Assembly (NCBI RefSeq): GCF_018327685.1
Contig: NZ_BNEL01000003.1
Span: forward strand, 2,666,001 to 2,730,000
DNA length: 64,000 nt
DNA from: Streptomyces sp. TS71-3
Lineage (GTDB): Bacteria; Actinomycetota; Actinomycetes; Streptomycetales; Streptomycetaceae
Direction of reading: 5' to 3'
Both the position numbers and the translations under genes were made by a program. The notes beneath the pieces were generated by a model that saw nothing but the letters and a program-made list of their open reading frames with translations, was not told where the DNA came from and searched no databases. Below are positions 1-7,920 of this stretch, piece after piece. Within the stretch, counting starts at the first letter, position 1, and each line of letters opens with the position of its first letter.

Positions 1-207
1 GGCTCCGGCCTGGACCCGGACATCTCGCCGCAGTACGCGGACCTGCAGGTGCACCGGATCGCCGCGAAGAACGGCCTGTCCGTCGCGCAGGTGCGGAAGC
101 TGGTCGAGGACAACACGAAGGGGCGGCAGCTCGGCTTCATGGGCGAGCCCCGGGTGAACGTCCTCGCCCTCAACACGGCACTCCGGGAACTCGCGGCGAA
201 GAGCTGA
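1..207 (+). CDS. kdpC: KdpC, C-terminal part (potassium-transporting ATPase subunit C), cut by window edge
   Basis: Only the last 68 residues are present, read in frame 1 to a TGA at 205-207. The family pattern is clear: [12 protein letters not shown], then a Q-x-x-R-I-A run, then [11 protein letters not shown] just before the end. KdpC is the small membrane-anchored subunit that stabilises the KdpFABC high-affinity potassium pump. It is followed after 127 bases by kdpE and kdpD, the usual actinobacterial order, so kdpA and kdpB are expected just upstream of the window. Confidence 0.93.
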   Translation, partial: GSGLDPDISPQYADLQVHRIAAKNGLSVAQVRKLVEDNTKGRQLGFMGEPRVNVLALNTALRELAAKS

Positions 208-334
208 CGGCACCCCGGCCCATGCGGGAGCCGGCGGCCCGGGCACAGCCCCGGACGCCGGCTCCCGCGGCCATGACGGCGGGCCGGCCGTTTCCGGCGC
301 CAGGATCGACGCATGAGAGGAGAGGCACAGGCCC

Positions 335-1018
335 ATGACACGGGTGCTGGTGGTGGAGGACGACCCACGGCTCGTACGGGCTCTCATCATCAATCTTCAG
401 GCACGCCGGTACGGGGTCGACGCCGCCCCTGACGGCGCCACCGCGCTGCGGCTCGCGGCCGCCAGGCAGCCCGACGCGGTCCTGCTCGACCTGGGGCTGC
501 CCGACATGGACGGCACGCAGGTGATCGTCGCGTTGCGCGGCTGGACGCGGGTGCCGATCCTGGTGCTGTCCGCACGGCAGGGCTCCGACGACAAGGTCGC
601 CGCGCTCGACGCAGGTGCGGACGACTACGTCACCAAGCCGTTCAGCATGGACAAGCTGCTGGCCCGGCTGCGTGCCGCCGTCCGCCGCACCGGGGAGCTT
701 CCCGCCGCCGGCGCGGCACAGCTCGTCGAGACCGCGGACTTCACCATCGACCTGCTCGCCAAGAAGGCCGTACGCGGCGGGCGTGACGTGCGCCTCACCC
801 CCACGGAGTGGCACCTGCTGGAGATCCTCGTCACCCACCCAGGGCGGCTGGTCACCCAGAAACACCTGCTCCAGCAGGTGTGGGGCGTCTCCCAGCACAA
901 CAAGACGAACTACCTCAGGGTCTATATGGCCCAGCTGCGGCGCAAACTGGAGACGAACCCCTCCCGACCCCGGTATCTCATCACCGAGCCCGGTATGGGA
1001 TACCGCTTCGAAGGATGA
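335..1018 (+). CDS. kdpE: KdpE, OmpR-type response regulator of the Kdp potassium system
   Basis: 227 residues. An N-terminal receiver domain (about 1-115) has the acidic pair E8/D9/D10, phospho-acceptor D52 in LLDLGLPDMDG, and K104-type lysine in DDYVTKPF. A C-terminal winged helix (about 130-225) of the OmpR/PhoB class ends with RLRRK-like and GMGYRFE motifs. Phosphorylated KdpE activates kdpFABC when potassium or turgor is low. ATG 335 follows a [15 protein letters not shown] ribosome site at about 14 bases. The stop overlaps the region used for the ribosome site of kdpD, so the two are translated together. Confidence 0.95.
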   Translation: MTRVLVVEDDPRLVRALIINLQARRYGVDAAPDGATALRLAAARQPDAVLLDLGLPDMDGTQVIVALRGWTRVPILVLSARQGSDDKVAALDAGADDYVTKPFSMDKLLARLRAAVRRTGELPAAGAAQLVETADFTIDLLAKKAVRGGRDVRLTPTEWHLLEILVTHPGRLVTQKHLLQQVWGVSQHNKTNYLRVYMAQLRRKLETNPSRPRYLITEPGMGYRFEG

Positions 1019-1020
1019 AC

Positions 1021-3564
1021 ATGGCTCGCGGCAAGCTTCGGATCTACCTCGGCGCAGCACCCGGCGTCGGCAAGACGTACGCCATGCTGTCCGAGGCGCA
1101 CCGCCGCGTCGAGCGGGGCACCGACTGCGTGGTCGGCTTCGTCGAGCACCACGGAAGGGCCCGCACCGAGGTGATGCTGCACGGGCTGGAGGAGGTGCCC
1201 CGCAGGGAGCTGGAGTACCGGGGCACCACCTTCACGGAGATGGACGTCGACGCCATCCTGGCCCGCCGCCCCGAGGTCACCATCGTGGACGAGCTCGCCC
1301 ACACCAACGTGCCCGGCTCGCGCAACGCCAAGCGCTGGCAGGACGTGGAGGAGCTGCTGGCCGCCGGGATCAAGGTCATCTCCACGGTGAACATCCAGCA
1401 CCTGGAGTCACTGGGCGACGTCGTGGAGTCGATCACCGGCGTGCGGCAGCGGGAGACCGTACCGGACGAGGTCGTCCGCAAGGCCGACGAGATAGAGCTC
1501 GTCGACATGGCCCCGGAAGCGCTGCGCCGGCGCATGGCGCACGGCAACATCTACAAGCCGGACAAGGTCGACGCGGCGCTCTCCAACTACTTCCGGCCGG
1601 GAAACCTCACCGCCCTGCGCGAGCTGGCGCTGCTGTGGGTGGCGGACAGGGTCGACACCTACCTTCAGGAGTACCGCAGCGAGCACCACGTCTCCACCAT
1701 CTGGGGCTCCCGCGAGCGGATCGTGGTCGGCCTCACGGGCGGCCCCGAGGGGCGCACGCTCATCCGGCGCGCGGCCCGGCTCGCCGAGAAGGGCGCGGGC
1801 GGCGAGGTGATGGCCGTCTACATCTCGCGCAGCGACGGCCTGACCGCCGCCTCCCCGAAGGAGCTGGCCGTCCAGCGCACCCTGGTGGAGGACCTCGGCG
1901 GCACGTTCCACCACGTCGTCGGCGACGACATACCGGACGGCCTGCTGGAGTTCGCGCGCGGCGCCAACGCCACGCAGATCGTCCTCGGCGTCTCCCGCCG
2001 CAAGGGCTGGCAGTACGTCTTCGGCCCCGGCGTCGGCGCCACGGTCGCCCGGGAGTCCGGCCCCGACCTTGACGTGCACCTGATTACGCACGGCGAGGTG
2101 GGCAAGGGCCGCGGGCTCCCCGTCGCCCGGAGCGCGCGGCTCGGCCGCGCGCGCCTGATCTGGGGCTGGGCGACGGGCCTCGCGGGCCCGGCGCTGCTGA
2201 CCTGGCTGCTCGGCGGCGTCCTGCCGGACGTGGGCCTGGCCAACGAGATGCTGCTGTTCCTGGCCGCGACGGTGGCGGCGGCCCTGCTGGGCGGGCTGCT
2301 GCCCGCGCTGGCCTCGGCGGCCGCGGGTTCCCTGCTGCTGAACTGGTTCTTCACCCCGCCGGTGCGGCACCTGACCATCGCCGACCCGAGGAACATCGTC
2401 GCCATGGCGATCTTCGTCGGGGTCGCCGTCTCCGTGGCGTCCGTGGTCGGCGTCGCCTCCCGGCGCACCCACCAGGCGGCCCGGCTGCGCGCCGAGGCGG
2501 AGATCCTCTCCTTCCTGGCCGGCAGCGTGCTGCGCGGCGAGACCAGCCTGGCCGCGCTCCTGGAGCGGGTGCGCGAGACCTTCGGCATGGAGTCGGTCGC
2601 GCTGCTGGAACGCGCCAAGGACACGGAGCCCTGGACCTGCGCCGGCAGCGTCGGTCCGCACCCCTGCCGGACCCCCGACAGCGCCGACGTCGACGTGCCG
2701 GTCGGCGACCACATGGCACTGGCGCTGTCAGGGCGCGTGCTGCCGGCCGAGGACCGCAGGGTGCTCGCCGCCTTCGCCGCCCAGGCCGCGGTCGTCCTGG
2801 ACCGCCAGCGCCTCAAGCACGAGGCCGACCAGGCCAAGCACCTGGCCGAGGGCAACCGCATCCGCACCGCCCTGCTCGCCGCCGTCAGCCACGACCTGCG
2901 CACGCCGCTCGCCGGCATCAAGGCCTCGGTCACCTCGCTGCGCTCGGACGACGTCGAGTGGTCCGAACAGGACCGGGCCGAGCTCCTGGAGGCCATCGAG
3001 GCGGGCGCCGACCGCCTCGACAACCTCGTCGGCAACCTCCTCGACATGTCCCGCCTCCAGACCGGCACCGTCACCCCGATCATCAGCGAGACCGACCTCG
3101 ACGAGGTGATCCCGATGGCGCTCGGCGGCGTCCCCGAGGGCAGCGTGGAACTCGACATCCCCGAGACCATGCCCATGGTCGCCGTCGACCGGGGACTCCT
3201 GGAGCGGTCCGTGGCCAACGTCGTCGAGAACGCGGTCAAGTACAGCCCCCCGCAGGTGCCCGTGCTGGTCTCGGCGAGCGCCATCGCCGACCGTGTCGAG
3301 GTCCGCGTGGCGGACCGCGGTCCCGGGGTCCCCGACGAGGCCAAGGACCACATCTTCGAACCCTTCCAGCGCTACGGCGACTCCCCGCACGGCGCGGGCG
3401 TCGGCCTCGGCCTCGCGGTCGCCCGCGGCTTCGCCGAGGCCATGGGCGGCACCCTCACCGCGGAGGACACGCCCGGCGGAGGCCTCACCATGGTGCTCAG
3501 CCTGCACAGAGTGGGGGAGCACCCGCCGGCGGAACCGGAAGTGCCGGCGGCGGTCGCCGGGTAG
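1021..3564 (+). CDS. kdpD: KdpD, osmosensitive potassium-sensor histidine kinase
   Basis: 847 residues from ATG 1021, chosen because AAGG at 1011-1014 is well spaced; ATG 1015 overlapping the kdpE stop is an alternative. Domains in order: KdpD N-terminal ATP-binding domain with Walker A GAAPGVGKT (11-19) and DELAHTN; a universal-stress-protein-like segment (about 235-355); four closely spaced hydrophobic helices (about 375-490); a GAF-like region; HisKA with SHDLRTPL and phospho-acceptor H624; and an HATPase domain with N-box VENAVKYS and GxGLGLAV. Length and order match the family. It phosphorylates KdpE in response to potassium limitation. Confidence 0.95.
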   Translation: MARGKLRIYLGAAPGVGKTYAMLSEAHRRVERGTDCVVGFVEHHGRARTEVMLHGLEEVPRRELEYRGTTFTEMDVDAILARRPEVTIVDELAHTNVPGSRNAKRWQDVEELLAAGIKVISTVNIQHLESLGDVVESITGVRQRETVPDEVVRKADEIELVDMAPEALRRRMAHGNIYKPDKVDAALSNYFRPGNLTALRELALLWVADRVDTYLQEYRSEHHVSTIWGSRERIVVGLTGGPEGRTLIRRAARLAEKGAGGEVMAVYISRSDGLTAASPKELAVQRTLVEDLGGTFHHVVGDDIPDGLLEFARGANATQIVLGVSRRKGWQYVFGPGVGATVARESGPDLDVHLITHGEVGKGRGLPVARSARLGRARLIWGWATGLAGPALLTWLLGGVLPDVGLANEMLLFLAATVAAALLGGLLPALASAAAGSLLLNWFFTPPVRHLTIADPRNIVAMAIFVGVAVSVASVVGVASRRTHQAARLRAEAEILSFLAGSVLRGETSLAALLERVRETFGMESVALLERAKDTEPWTCAGSVGPHPCRTPDSADVDVPVGDHMALALSGRVLPAEDRRVLAAFAAQAAVVLDRQRLKHEADQAKHLAEGNRIRTALLAAVSHDLRTPLAGIKASVTSLRSDDVEWSEQDRAELLEAIEAGADRLDNLVGNLLDMSRLQTGTVTPIISETDLDEVIPMALGGVPEGSVELDIPETMPMVAVDRGLLERSVANVVENAVKYSPPQVPVLVSASAIADRVEVRVADRGPGVPDEAKDHIFEPFQRYGDSPHGAGVGLGLAVARGFAEAMGGTLTAEDTPGGGLTMVLSLHRVGEHPPAEPEVPAAVAG

Positions 3565-3583
3565 CCGGGCGCGGCGGTCGCCC

Positions 3584-3646
3584 GGTTGACGCGTGCGGAG
3601 GGCAGCGGTTGGAAGCGCGCGGTGATCGTCTGGTTGACGCTTGCGG
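3584..3646. repeat. 15-base direct repeat downstream of kdpD
   Basis: GGTTGACGCGTGCGG at 3584-3598 returns as GGTTGACGCTTGCGG at 3632-3646 with one mismatch, in the gap between kdpD and the end of the convergent ubiX-like gene. No function is evident. Confidence 0.45.
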
Positions 3647-3692
3647 CCCCGGGCCTGCGCCGGCCTCCGGCACGCGGTGTTTCGACCGGACG

Positions 3693-4370
3693 TCACGCAC
3701 CAGGTGCATCGCCCTCGCACGGCGTGCCGGACCCGGCGCGCGCCGCGCCGAGCTGCCCCTGCCACCGGGTGTAGAGGGTGTGCGGGACACCGAGGACGTC
3801 CAGGACCTTGCCCGCGACGAAGTCGACCAGCTGCTGGACGTCGCGGGCGCCGGCGTAGAAGCCCGGTGAGGCCGGCAGCACCACCGCCCCCTCGCCGGCC
3901 AGGTCGGCCATCTGCTGGAGGGTGACACGGCGCAGGGGCGCCTCCCGCGGCACCAGTACGAGGGTCCTGCGCTCCTTGAGGGTCACGTCGGCCGCACGCT
4001 GGATCAGGTCCTTGCTCATCCCGGTGGCGATGCCCGCGACACAGGCCGTGGTGGCGGGCACGACCACCATGCCCCGGGTGGGGTAGCTGCCGCTGGCGGG
4101 TCCCGCGGAGAAGTCGTTCTCCCTCCACACCGCCATGTCCCCGGGGTCGCGGCCGATGAAGGCCTTGACGTCCGCCTGCCACCGCGCCTCGCGGAAGGCC
4201 AGGCCGGTCTCGTCGAGCATCGTCAGCCGCGCCGCCCTGCTGACCACGAGGTCGACGGGCTCACCGGCGTCGAGCAGGCCCCGCAGGACGGCCGCCGCGT
4301 ACGGCGTGCCGCTCGCCCCGGTGATGCCGACGACCCAGGGCGTCCTGGGTGTGGTTGGCTGGTGATCCAT
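3693..4370 (-). CDS. ubiX: UbiX/Pad1-family flavin prenyltransferase
   Basis: 225 residues. GITGASGTPYA near the N-terminus (15-25) is the flavin-binding glycine motif of UbiX, and a central segment with GMVVVPATTACVAGIATGMSKDL and a later PREAPL segment match the family. UbiX makes prenylated FMN from reduced FMN and dimethylallyl phosphate, the cofactor of UbiD decarboxylases. A UbiD gene lies 7 kb away in the same island, so this is its likely cofactor supplier. The protein has a short low-complexity C-terminal extension beyond the usual length of about 200. ATG 4370 has a GGAAAGGG ribosome site. It is divergent from a GntR gene with only about 40 bases between starts. Confidence 0.9.
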   Translation of the reverse strand: MDHQPTTPRTPWVVGITGASGTPYAAAVLRGLLDAGEPVDLVVSRAARLTMLDETGLAFREARWQADVKAFIGRDPGDMAVWRENDFSAGPASGSYPTRGMVVVPATTACVAGIATGMSKDLIQRAADVTLKERRTLVLVPREAPLRRVTLQQMADLAGEGAVVLPASPGFYAGARDVQQLVDFVAGKVLDVLGVPHTLYTRWQGQLGAARAGSGTPCEGDAPGA

Positions 4371-4411
4371 GGCAGGCCCTTTCCGGGATGGCGACGAGGT
4401 GGTGCACGGGC

Positions 4412-5161
4412 ATGGCGGCAGGCGGACCCGACGATCCGGTGGCGGAGGCCGTCCTTCCCGAGCTGACGGCGGGCGAGCGGGAGATCCTGCGGGTGCTCGG
4501 CCGGTCGCAGGCGCTGGACAGCGTCGGCAACGCGATCCTCGTCTCGGTCGGCGCCGGGATCATCGAGGGCCGGCTCAAGCCGGGCGACGACCTCAACTCC
4601 GTTGAGCTCGCCCGCCGGTTCCACAGCAGCCGCACGCCCGTGCGCGAGGCGCTGGCGACGCTCGAACGCGAGGGCCTGGTCGAGATCGTCGCCCGCAAGC
4701 GGCCCCGGGTGCGGCACCTCGGCATGGCCGAGATCCGCGAGATATACGAACTCCGCGGCGAGCTGTACGGCCTGGTGAGCCGGCGCATCGTCCAGCACTG
4801 CACGGACGCGCAGCTCGACGAGCTGGCCACGGTCCTGGCGGCCCAGCAGGAGGCCGCCGCGGACCGCGACCTGGACCGGTACTTCTGGCTCAACTCGGAG
4901 TTCCGCAACACCGAGGCACGGCTCGCGGCGAACGAGACCGTGCGCGGCGTCCTCGACTCGGTGGGCATCAGGACCCTCCAGCTGCGGCATCTGAGCCTGT
5001 CGCTGCCCGGGCGCATGGAGACGTCCGTCGCCGACCACCGGCGGCTGATGCAGGCGTACCGGGACCGGGAGGCGGAGCTGGCCTCCGCCCTCACCCGGTC
5101 CATCGTGCGCCGGGGCCTCGCGGCCGTGGAGCGCTCGGGCCGGCCCGAGTTCACGGACTGA
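4412..5161 (+). CDS. GntR-family regulator (FadR type), first of two paralogues
   Basis: 249 residues from ATG 4412; ATG 4388 in the same frame is equally possible and neither has a strong ribosome site. An N-terminal winged helix (about 35-100) has the GntR signature LNSVELARRFHSSRTPVREAL. The C-terminal helical ligand domain has RYFWLNSEFRNTEARLA and an end run LQLRHLSLSLPGRMETSV. It is clearly paralogous to the GntR gene at 10879-11655, with near-identical motifs. Divergent from ubiX and convergent with the amidohydrolase gene, whose end it overlaps by 11 bases. Probable ligand-responsive regulator of the aromatic-acid island. Confidence 0.87.
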   Translation: MAAGGPDDPVAEAVLPELTAGEREILRVLGRSQALDSVGNAILVSVGAGIIEGRLKPGDDLNSVELARRFHSSRTPVREALATLEREGLVEIVARKRPRVRHLGMAEIREIYELRGELYGLVSRRIVQHCTDAQLDELATVLAAQQEAAADRDLDRYFWLNSEFRNTEARLAANETVRGVLDSVGIRTLQLRHLSLSLPGRMETSVADHRRLMQAYRDREAELASALTRSIVRRGLAAVERSGRPEFTD

Positions 5162-6161
5162 CGCCGCCCGCGAGCAGGCTCGCCGCCCCGAGCACCGCCT
5201 CCCGTTCCACGCCGTCGGGCTTCACCGCGTCGAGCGCCTCGACGGGCCGGTCCGTACGCATCGGGAACGGGTAGTCGCTGCCCAGCAGCACGCGCTCGGC
5301 GCCGGCGAAGTCCAGCAGGTGGCGCAGCGCGTCGTCGTCGTGCAGCACGGTGTCGAAGAAGAGCTGCCCGAGCAGGTCGCGCGGGCTCCGGCCGCCCTTG
5401 GCGCGGAACTGCACGGGCGCCGCCGTGAAGCCGCGCTCCAACCGCCCGATCTGGTACGGGACGAACCCGCCGCCGTGCACCAGCAGCACCCGCAGCCCCG
5501 GCCGGCGCTCCAGCACACCGCCGAGCAGCAGTGCGGCCGCGGCGAACGTCGTCTCCGACGGGTTGCCGACCAGGATGTGCAGGAACAGCCGCCGGCTGCG
5601 TTCGGGCACGTCGAGTTCGGCCGGGTGCACGATCACCGGGACGCCCAGCTCGTCCGCGGCGTCCCAGAAGGGGTCCAACGACGGGTCGTCGAGGCCGAGG
5701 TCGTTCACCCGGGCACCGATCTGCACGGCCACGTGGCCGAGTTCGGTGACCGCGCGGCGCAGCTCGGCCACCGCGTAGCCGGGGTGCTGCAGGGGCACGG
5801 CAGCGGCGGGGAGGAACCGGTCCTGCGCGGCGAGGGCCGCCGCGGAGTCGTTCTGCACCCGGGCGAGCCAGAGGCCGTCGTCCGGGGGCAGCTCGTATCC
5901 GGCGAGGTCCATCCAGGGGGCGACGAGCTGGACGTCCACACCGGCCGCGTCCATCCAGGCCAGCCGGGCGGCCACGTCGCTCAGCTGGGGCAGCAGCGGC
6001 AGCCCGCTGGGCCGGCCGGCCACTTCGACGCGCGTGACCGGCTTGCCGGCTACCTCACGGGTGACCAGGCGGACCTGGTGGTCGGCCCCCTCGTCCCTGA
6101 TCCGCTCGATGGCGTGGGTGCCCACGTGGTGGGCGTGGACGTCGATCACCTGCGTGCTCAT
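5151..6161 (-). CDS. Amidohydrolase-2 family metal-dependent hydrolase/decarboxylase (ACMSD-like)
   Basis: 336 residues. TIM-barrel metal ligands are visible: H9-A-H11 (DVHAHH), H179 in VIVHPAEL, H229 in LLVHGGGF and D296 in GSDYPFP. This set is typical of the ACMSD/gamma-resorcylate decarboxylase branch, whose members often remove CO2 from hydroxylated aromatic or pyridine acids rather than cleave amides. Last gene of a leftward operon; its ATGA start overlaps the stop of the alpha/beta hydrolase gene. Decarboxylase activity is inferred from family and context, not shown. Confidence 0.85.
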   Translation of the reverse strand: MSTQVIDVHAHHVGTHAIERIRDEGADHQVRLVTREVAGKPVTRVEVAGRPSGLPLLPQLSDVAARLAWMDAAGVDVQLVAPWMDLAGYELPPDDGLWLARVQNDSAAALAAQDRFLPAAAVPLQHPGYAVAELRRAVTELGHVAVQIGARVNDLGLDDPSLDPFWDAADELGVPVIVHPAELDVPERSRRLFLHILVGNPSETTFAAAALLLGGVLERRPGLRVLLVHGGGFVPYQIGRLERGFTAAPVQFRAKGGRSPRDLLGQLFFDTVLHDDDALRHLLDFAGAERVLLGSDYPFPMRTDRPVEALDAVKPDGVEREAVLGAASLLAGGVSP

Positions 6162-7003
6162 GCCCGTTCTCCCACCTTGTCGCCTGCCGCCGGGCGCTCG
6201 AGCAGTGTGAGGAGCGCGTCCACCACCACCTCCGGGTTCTCCAGGGCGGTCAGGTGCCGCGTGCCGGGCACCACGACCGCGGGGCCGTCGCCGATGAGCC
6301 CGGCGAGCGCCCTGGCCATCTCCGGCGGGGTCGCCCCGTCGTCCTCGCCGACGAGGACGGCCGCGGGGTGCGGGATCCGGCCCGCCCCCTCGCGCAGGTC
6401 GGCGGCGCCGAGCATGGCGCACGTGGCCTCGTAGCAGGCGAGGTCGTTCGCCGTGAACACCTCGGTCAGGTGCGCCATCAGCTCCGGCCGCGCGGCGCGG
6501 AATCCGTCGCCGAACCAGCGGGTGAGCTGGAACGGGATCAGCGAGTCGAGTCCCTTCGCACGGGCGGTGGCGGCCCGTGCCGCCCAGTCCTCCGGCGCCG
6601 TGGGCCCGTACCAGGCGGTGGTGTCGACGAAGAGCGCGGCGCGGGTGCGCTCGGGGTGGGCGGCGGCGAAGGCCTGGGCGACACAGCCGCCCATGGAGCA
6701 GCCGGCGACCACGGTGTCCCGCCAGCCGAGGTGGTCCAGCAGGTCGGCGAGGTCGTCGCCGAACTGGGCCGTCGTGTACGGGCCCGCGGGCCGTCCCGAG
6801 CGGCCGTGGCCCCGGCAGTCGTACGCCACCATCTCGGCCCGGCCCGCGAGCAGGTCCGTGACCGCGGACCACAGGGACCGGTCGAGGGCGAGGCTGTGCA
6901 CCAGGGCGATGCGCGGCGCCCCGGTCCCCGCCGGGTGCAGGGTGTACGACAGGGGCACGCCGTCGCGTGTCCTCGCCTGTCCGTGGACGGCTGTGGCGGT
7001 CAT
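6158..7003 (-). CDS. Alpha/beta-hydrolase (PcaD-like)
   Basis: 281 residues. The catalytic set is visible: nucleophile S103 in GCSMGG, acid near D221 in VGEDDGATPP, and H250 in GTRHL. Early motifs LVHSLALDRSLW and YDCRGHGRSG resemble 3-oxoadipate enol-lactonases and N-formylmaleamate deformylases. These act late in aromatic or nicotinate-type breakdown. Start ATGA overlaps the FAD-subunit stop and its own stop overlaps the amidohydrolase start, so it is tightly coupled in the operon. Substrate unknown. Confidence 0.87.
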   Translation of the reverse strand: MTATAVHGQARTRDGVPLSYTLHPAGTGAPRIALVHSLALDRSLWSAVTDLLAGRAEMVAYDCRGHGRSGRPAGPYTTAQFGDDLADLLDHLGWRDTVVAGCSMGGCVAQAFAAAHPERTRAALFVDTTAWYGPTAPEDWAARAATARAKGLDSLIPFQLTRWFGDGFRAARPELMAHLTEVFTANDLACYEATCAMLGAADLREGAGRIPHPAAVLVGEDDGATPPEMARALAGLIGDGPAVVVPGTRHLTALENPEVVVDALLTLLERPAAGDKVGERA

Positions 7004-7920
7004 CGTTGTCCTTCCGGGGTGGACGCCGGGCGGCCGGCGGCGGCCTCGGCGCGGCGGATCGCGGTGGTCAGGGCGCGCCGGGAGAACTCGGCGATCATGC
7101 GGGTCTTGTACGCGGCGGAGCCCTTGACGTCGCCGTACGGCGTGGTGGAGGCAGCGGCGCGGGCGGCGGCCTCCTCGACGAGGGCCCGGTCGGCGCGGCC
7201 CCCCGCCAGCCCGCCGAGGTCGACGGCGACGGGGCCGCCGGCCACCGATCCGACCGCGAGGGAGAGCCGGTCCACGGTGCCGTCCGCGTCGAGGCTGACG
7301 ACGGCGGCGACGTTGACGCAGGCGTACTCCCACACGCCGCGCACGAGGAACTTCTCGTACGCGGAGCCCGTTGTGGCGGCGGGCAGGGGGAGCCGCACGT
7401 GCTCGACCAGCTCGTCGGCGCGCAGCCGGTCCAGCTCCGTGACGGCGAGGGTCCTGCCGCCCCGTGCGCTCCTCACGGCGAGACTCGCGCCGATGGCGGT
7501 GAGCGCCACCGGCGGGTCGTGGCTGTCGTCGCGGGCGGCGATGTTGCCGCCGAGCGTGACCATCTCCCGGATCCGGCCGGTCGCCACGGAGCCGGCCGCC
7601 TCGGTCAGGACGGGCCAGGTGCGCGACAGCAGCCCGTCGGCGGCGCAGGCGGCGAGCCGGACGCCCGCGCCCACGGCGATGTGGTCGGAGTGCTCGGCGA
7701 TGCCGGTGAGCTCGGGCAGCGCCGCCACCGACACCAGCGCCGGGGCCTTCGCGGGCAGCCGGTGGTGGCGGCGCAGGGCGTGGCCGACGCCTCCGCCGAG
7801 CACGGCCGCGTCACCGCCGGCGATCAGCCGCAGGGCCTCGTCGAGGGTGCGGGGCGTCAGCAGGGCCGTGGGGGCCGCGGGCGCCCCGGCGGGCAGCGGT
7901 CCGGAGTCGAGGGTGGTCAC
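7000..7920 (-). CDS. FAD-binding subunit of a molybdenum hydroxylase (CoxM/CutM type)
   Basis: 306 residues from GTG 7920. The chain starts with a TPRTLDEALRL-type motif and VLGGGVGH, and carries MVTLGGNIAARD, the FAD-pyrophosphate T-x-GGN motif. A C-terminal CO_deh_flav_C-like domain has the usual RLSLAVGSVAGGP run. It passes electrons from the iron-sulphur subunit to the final acceptor. The usual AGGTDL near residue 40 is replaced by LGGGVGH. GTGA overlaps the large-subunit stop; a GGAAGGAGGGG ribosome site precedes it. Confidence 0.9.
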   Translation of the reverse strand: MTTLDSGPLPAGAPAAPTALLTPRTLDEALRLIAGGDAAVLGGGVGHALRRHHRLPAKAPALVSVAALPELTGIAEHSDHIAVGAGVRLAACAADGLLSRTWPVLTEAAGSVATGRIREMVTLGGNIAARDDSHDPPVALTAIGASLAVRSARGGRTLAVTELDRLRADELVEHVRLPLPAATTGSAYEKFLVRGVWEYACVNVAAVVSLDADGTVDRLSLAVGSVAGGPVAVDLGGLAGGRADRALVEEAAARAAASTTPYGDVKGSAAYKTRMIAEFSRRALTTAIRRAEAAAGRPASTPEGQR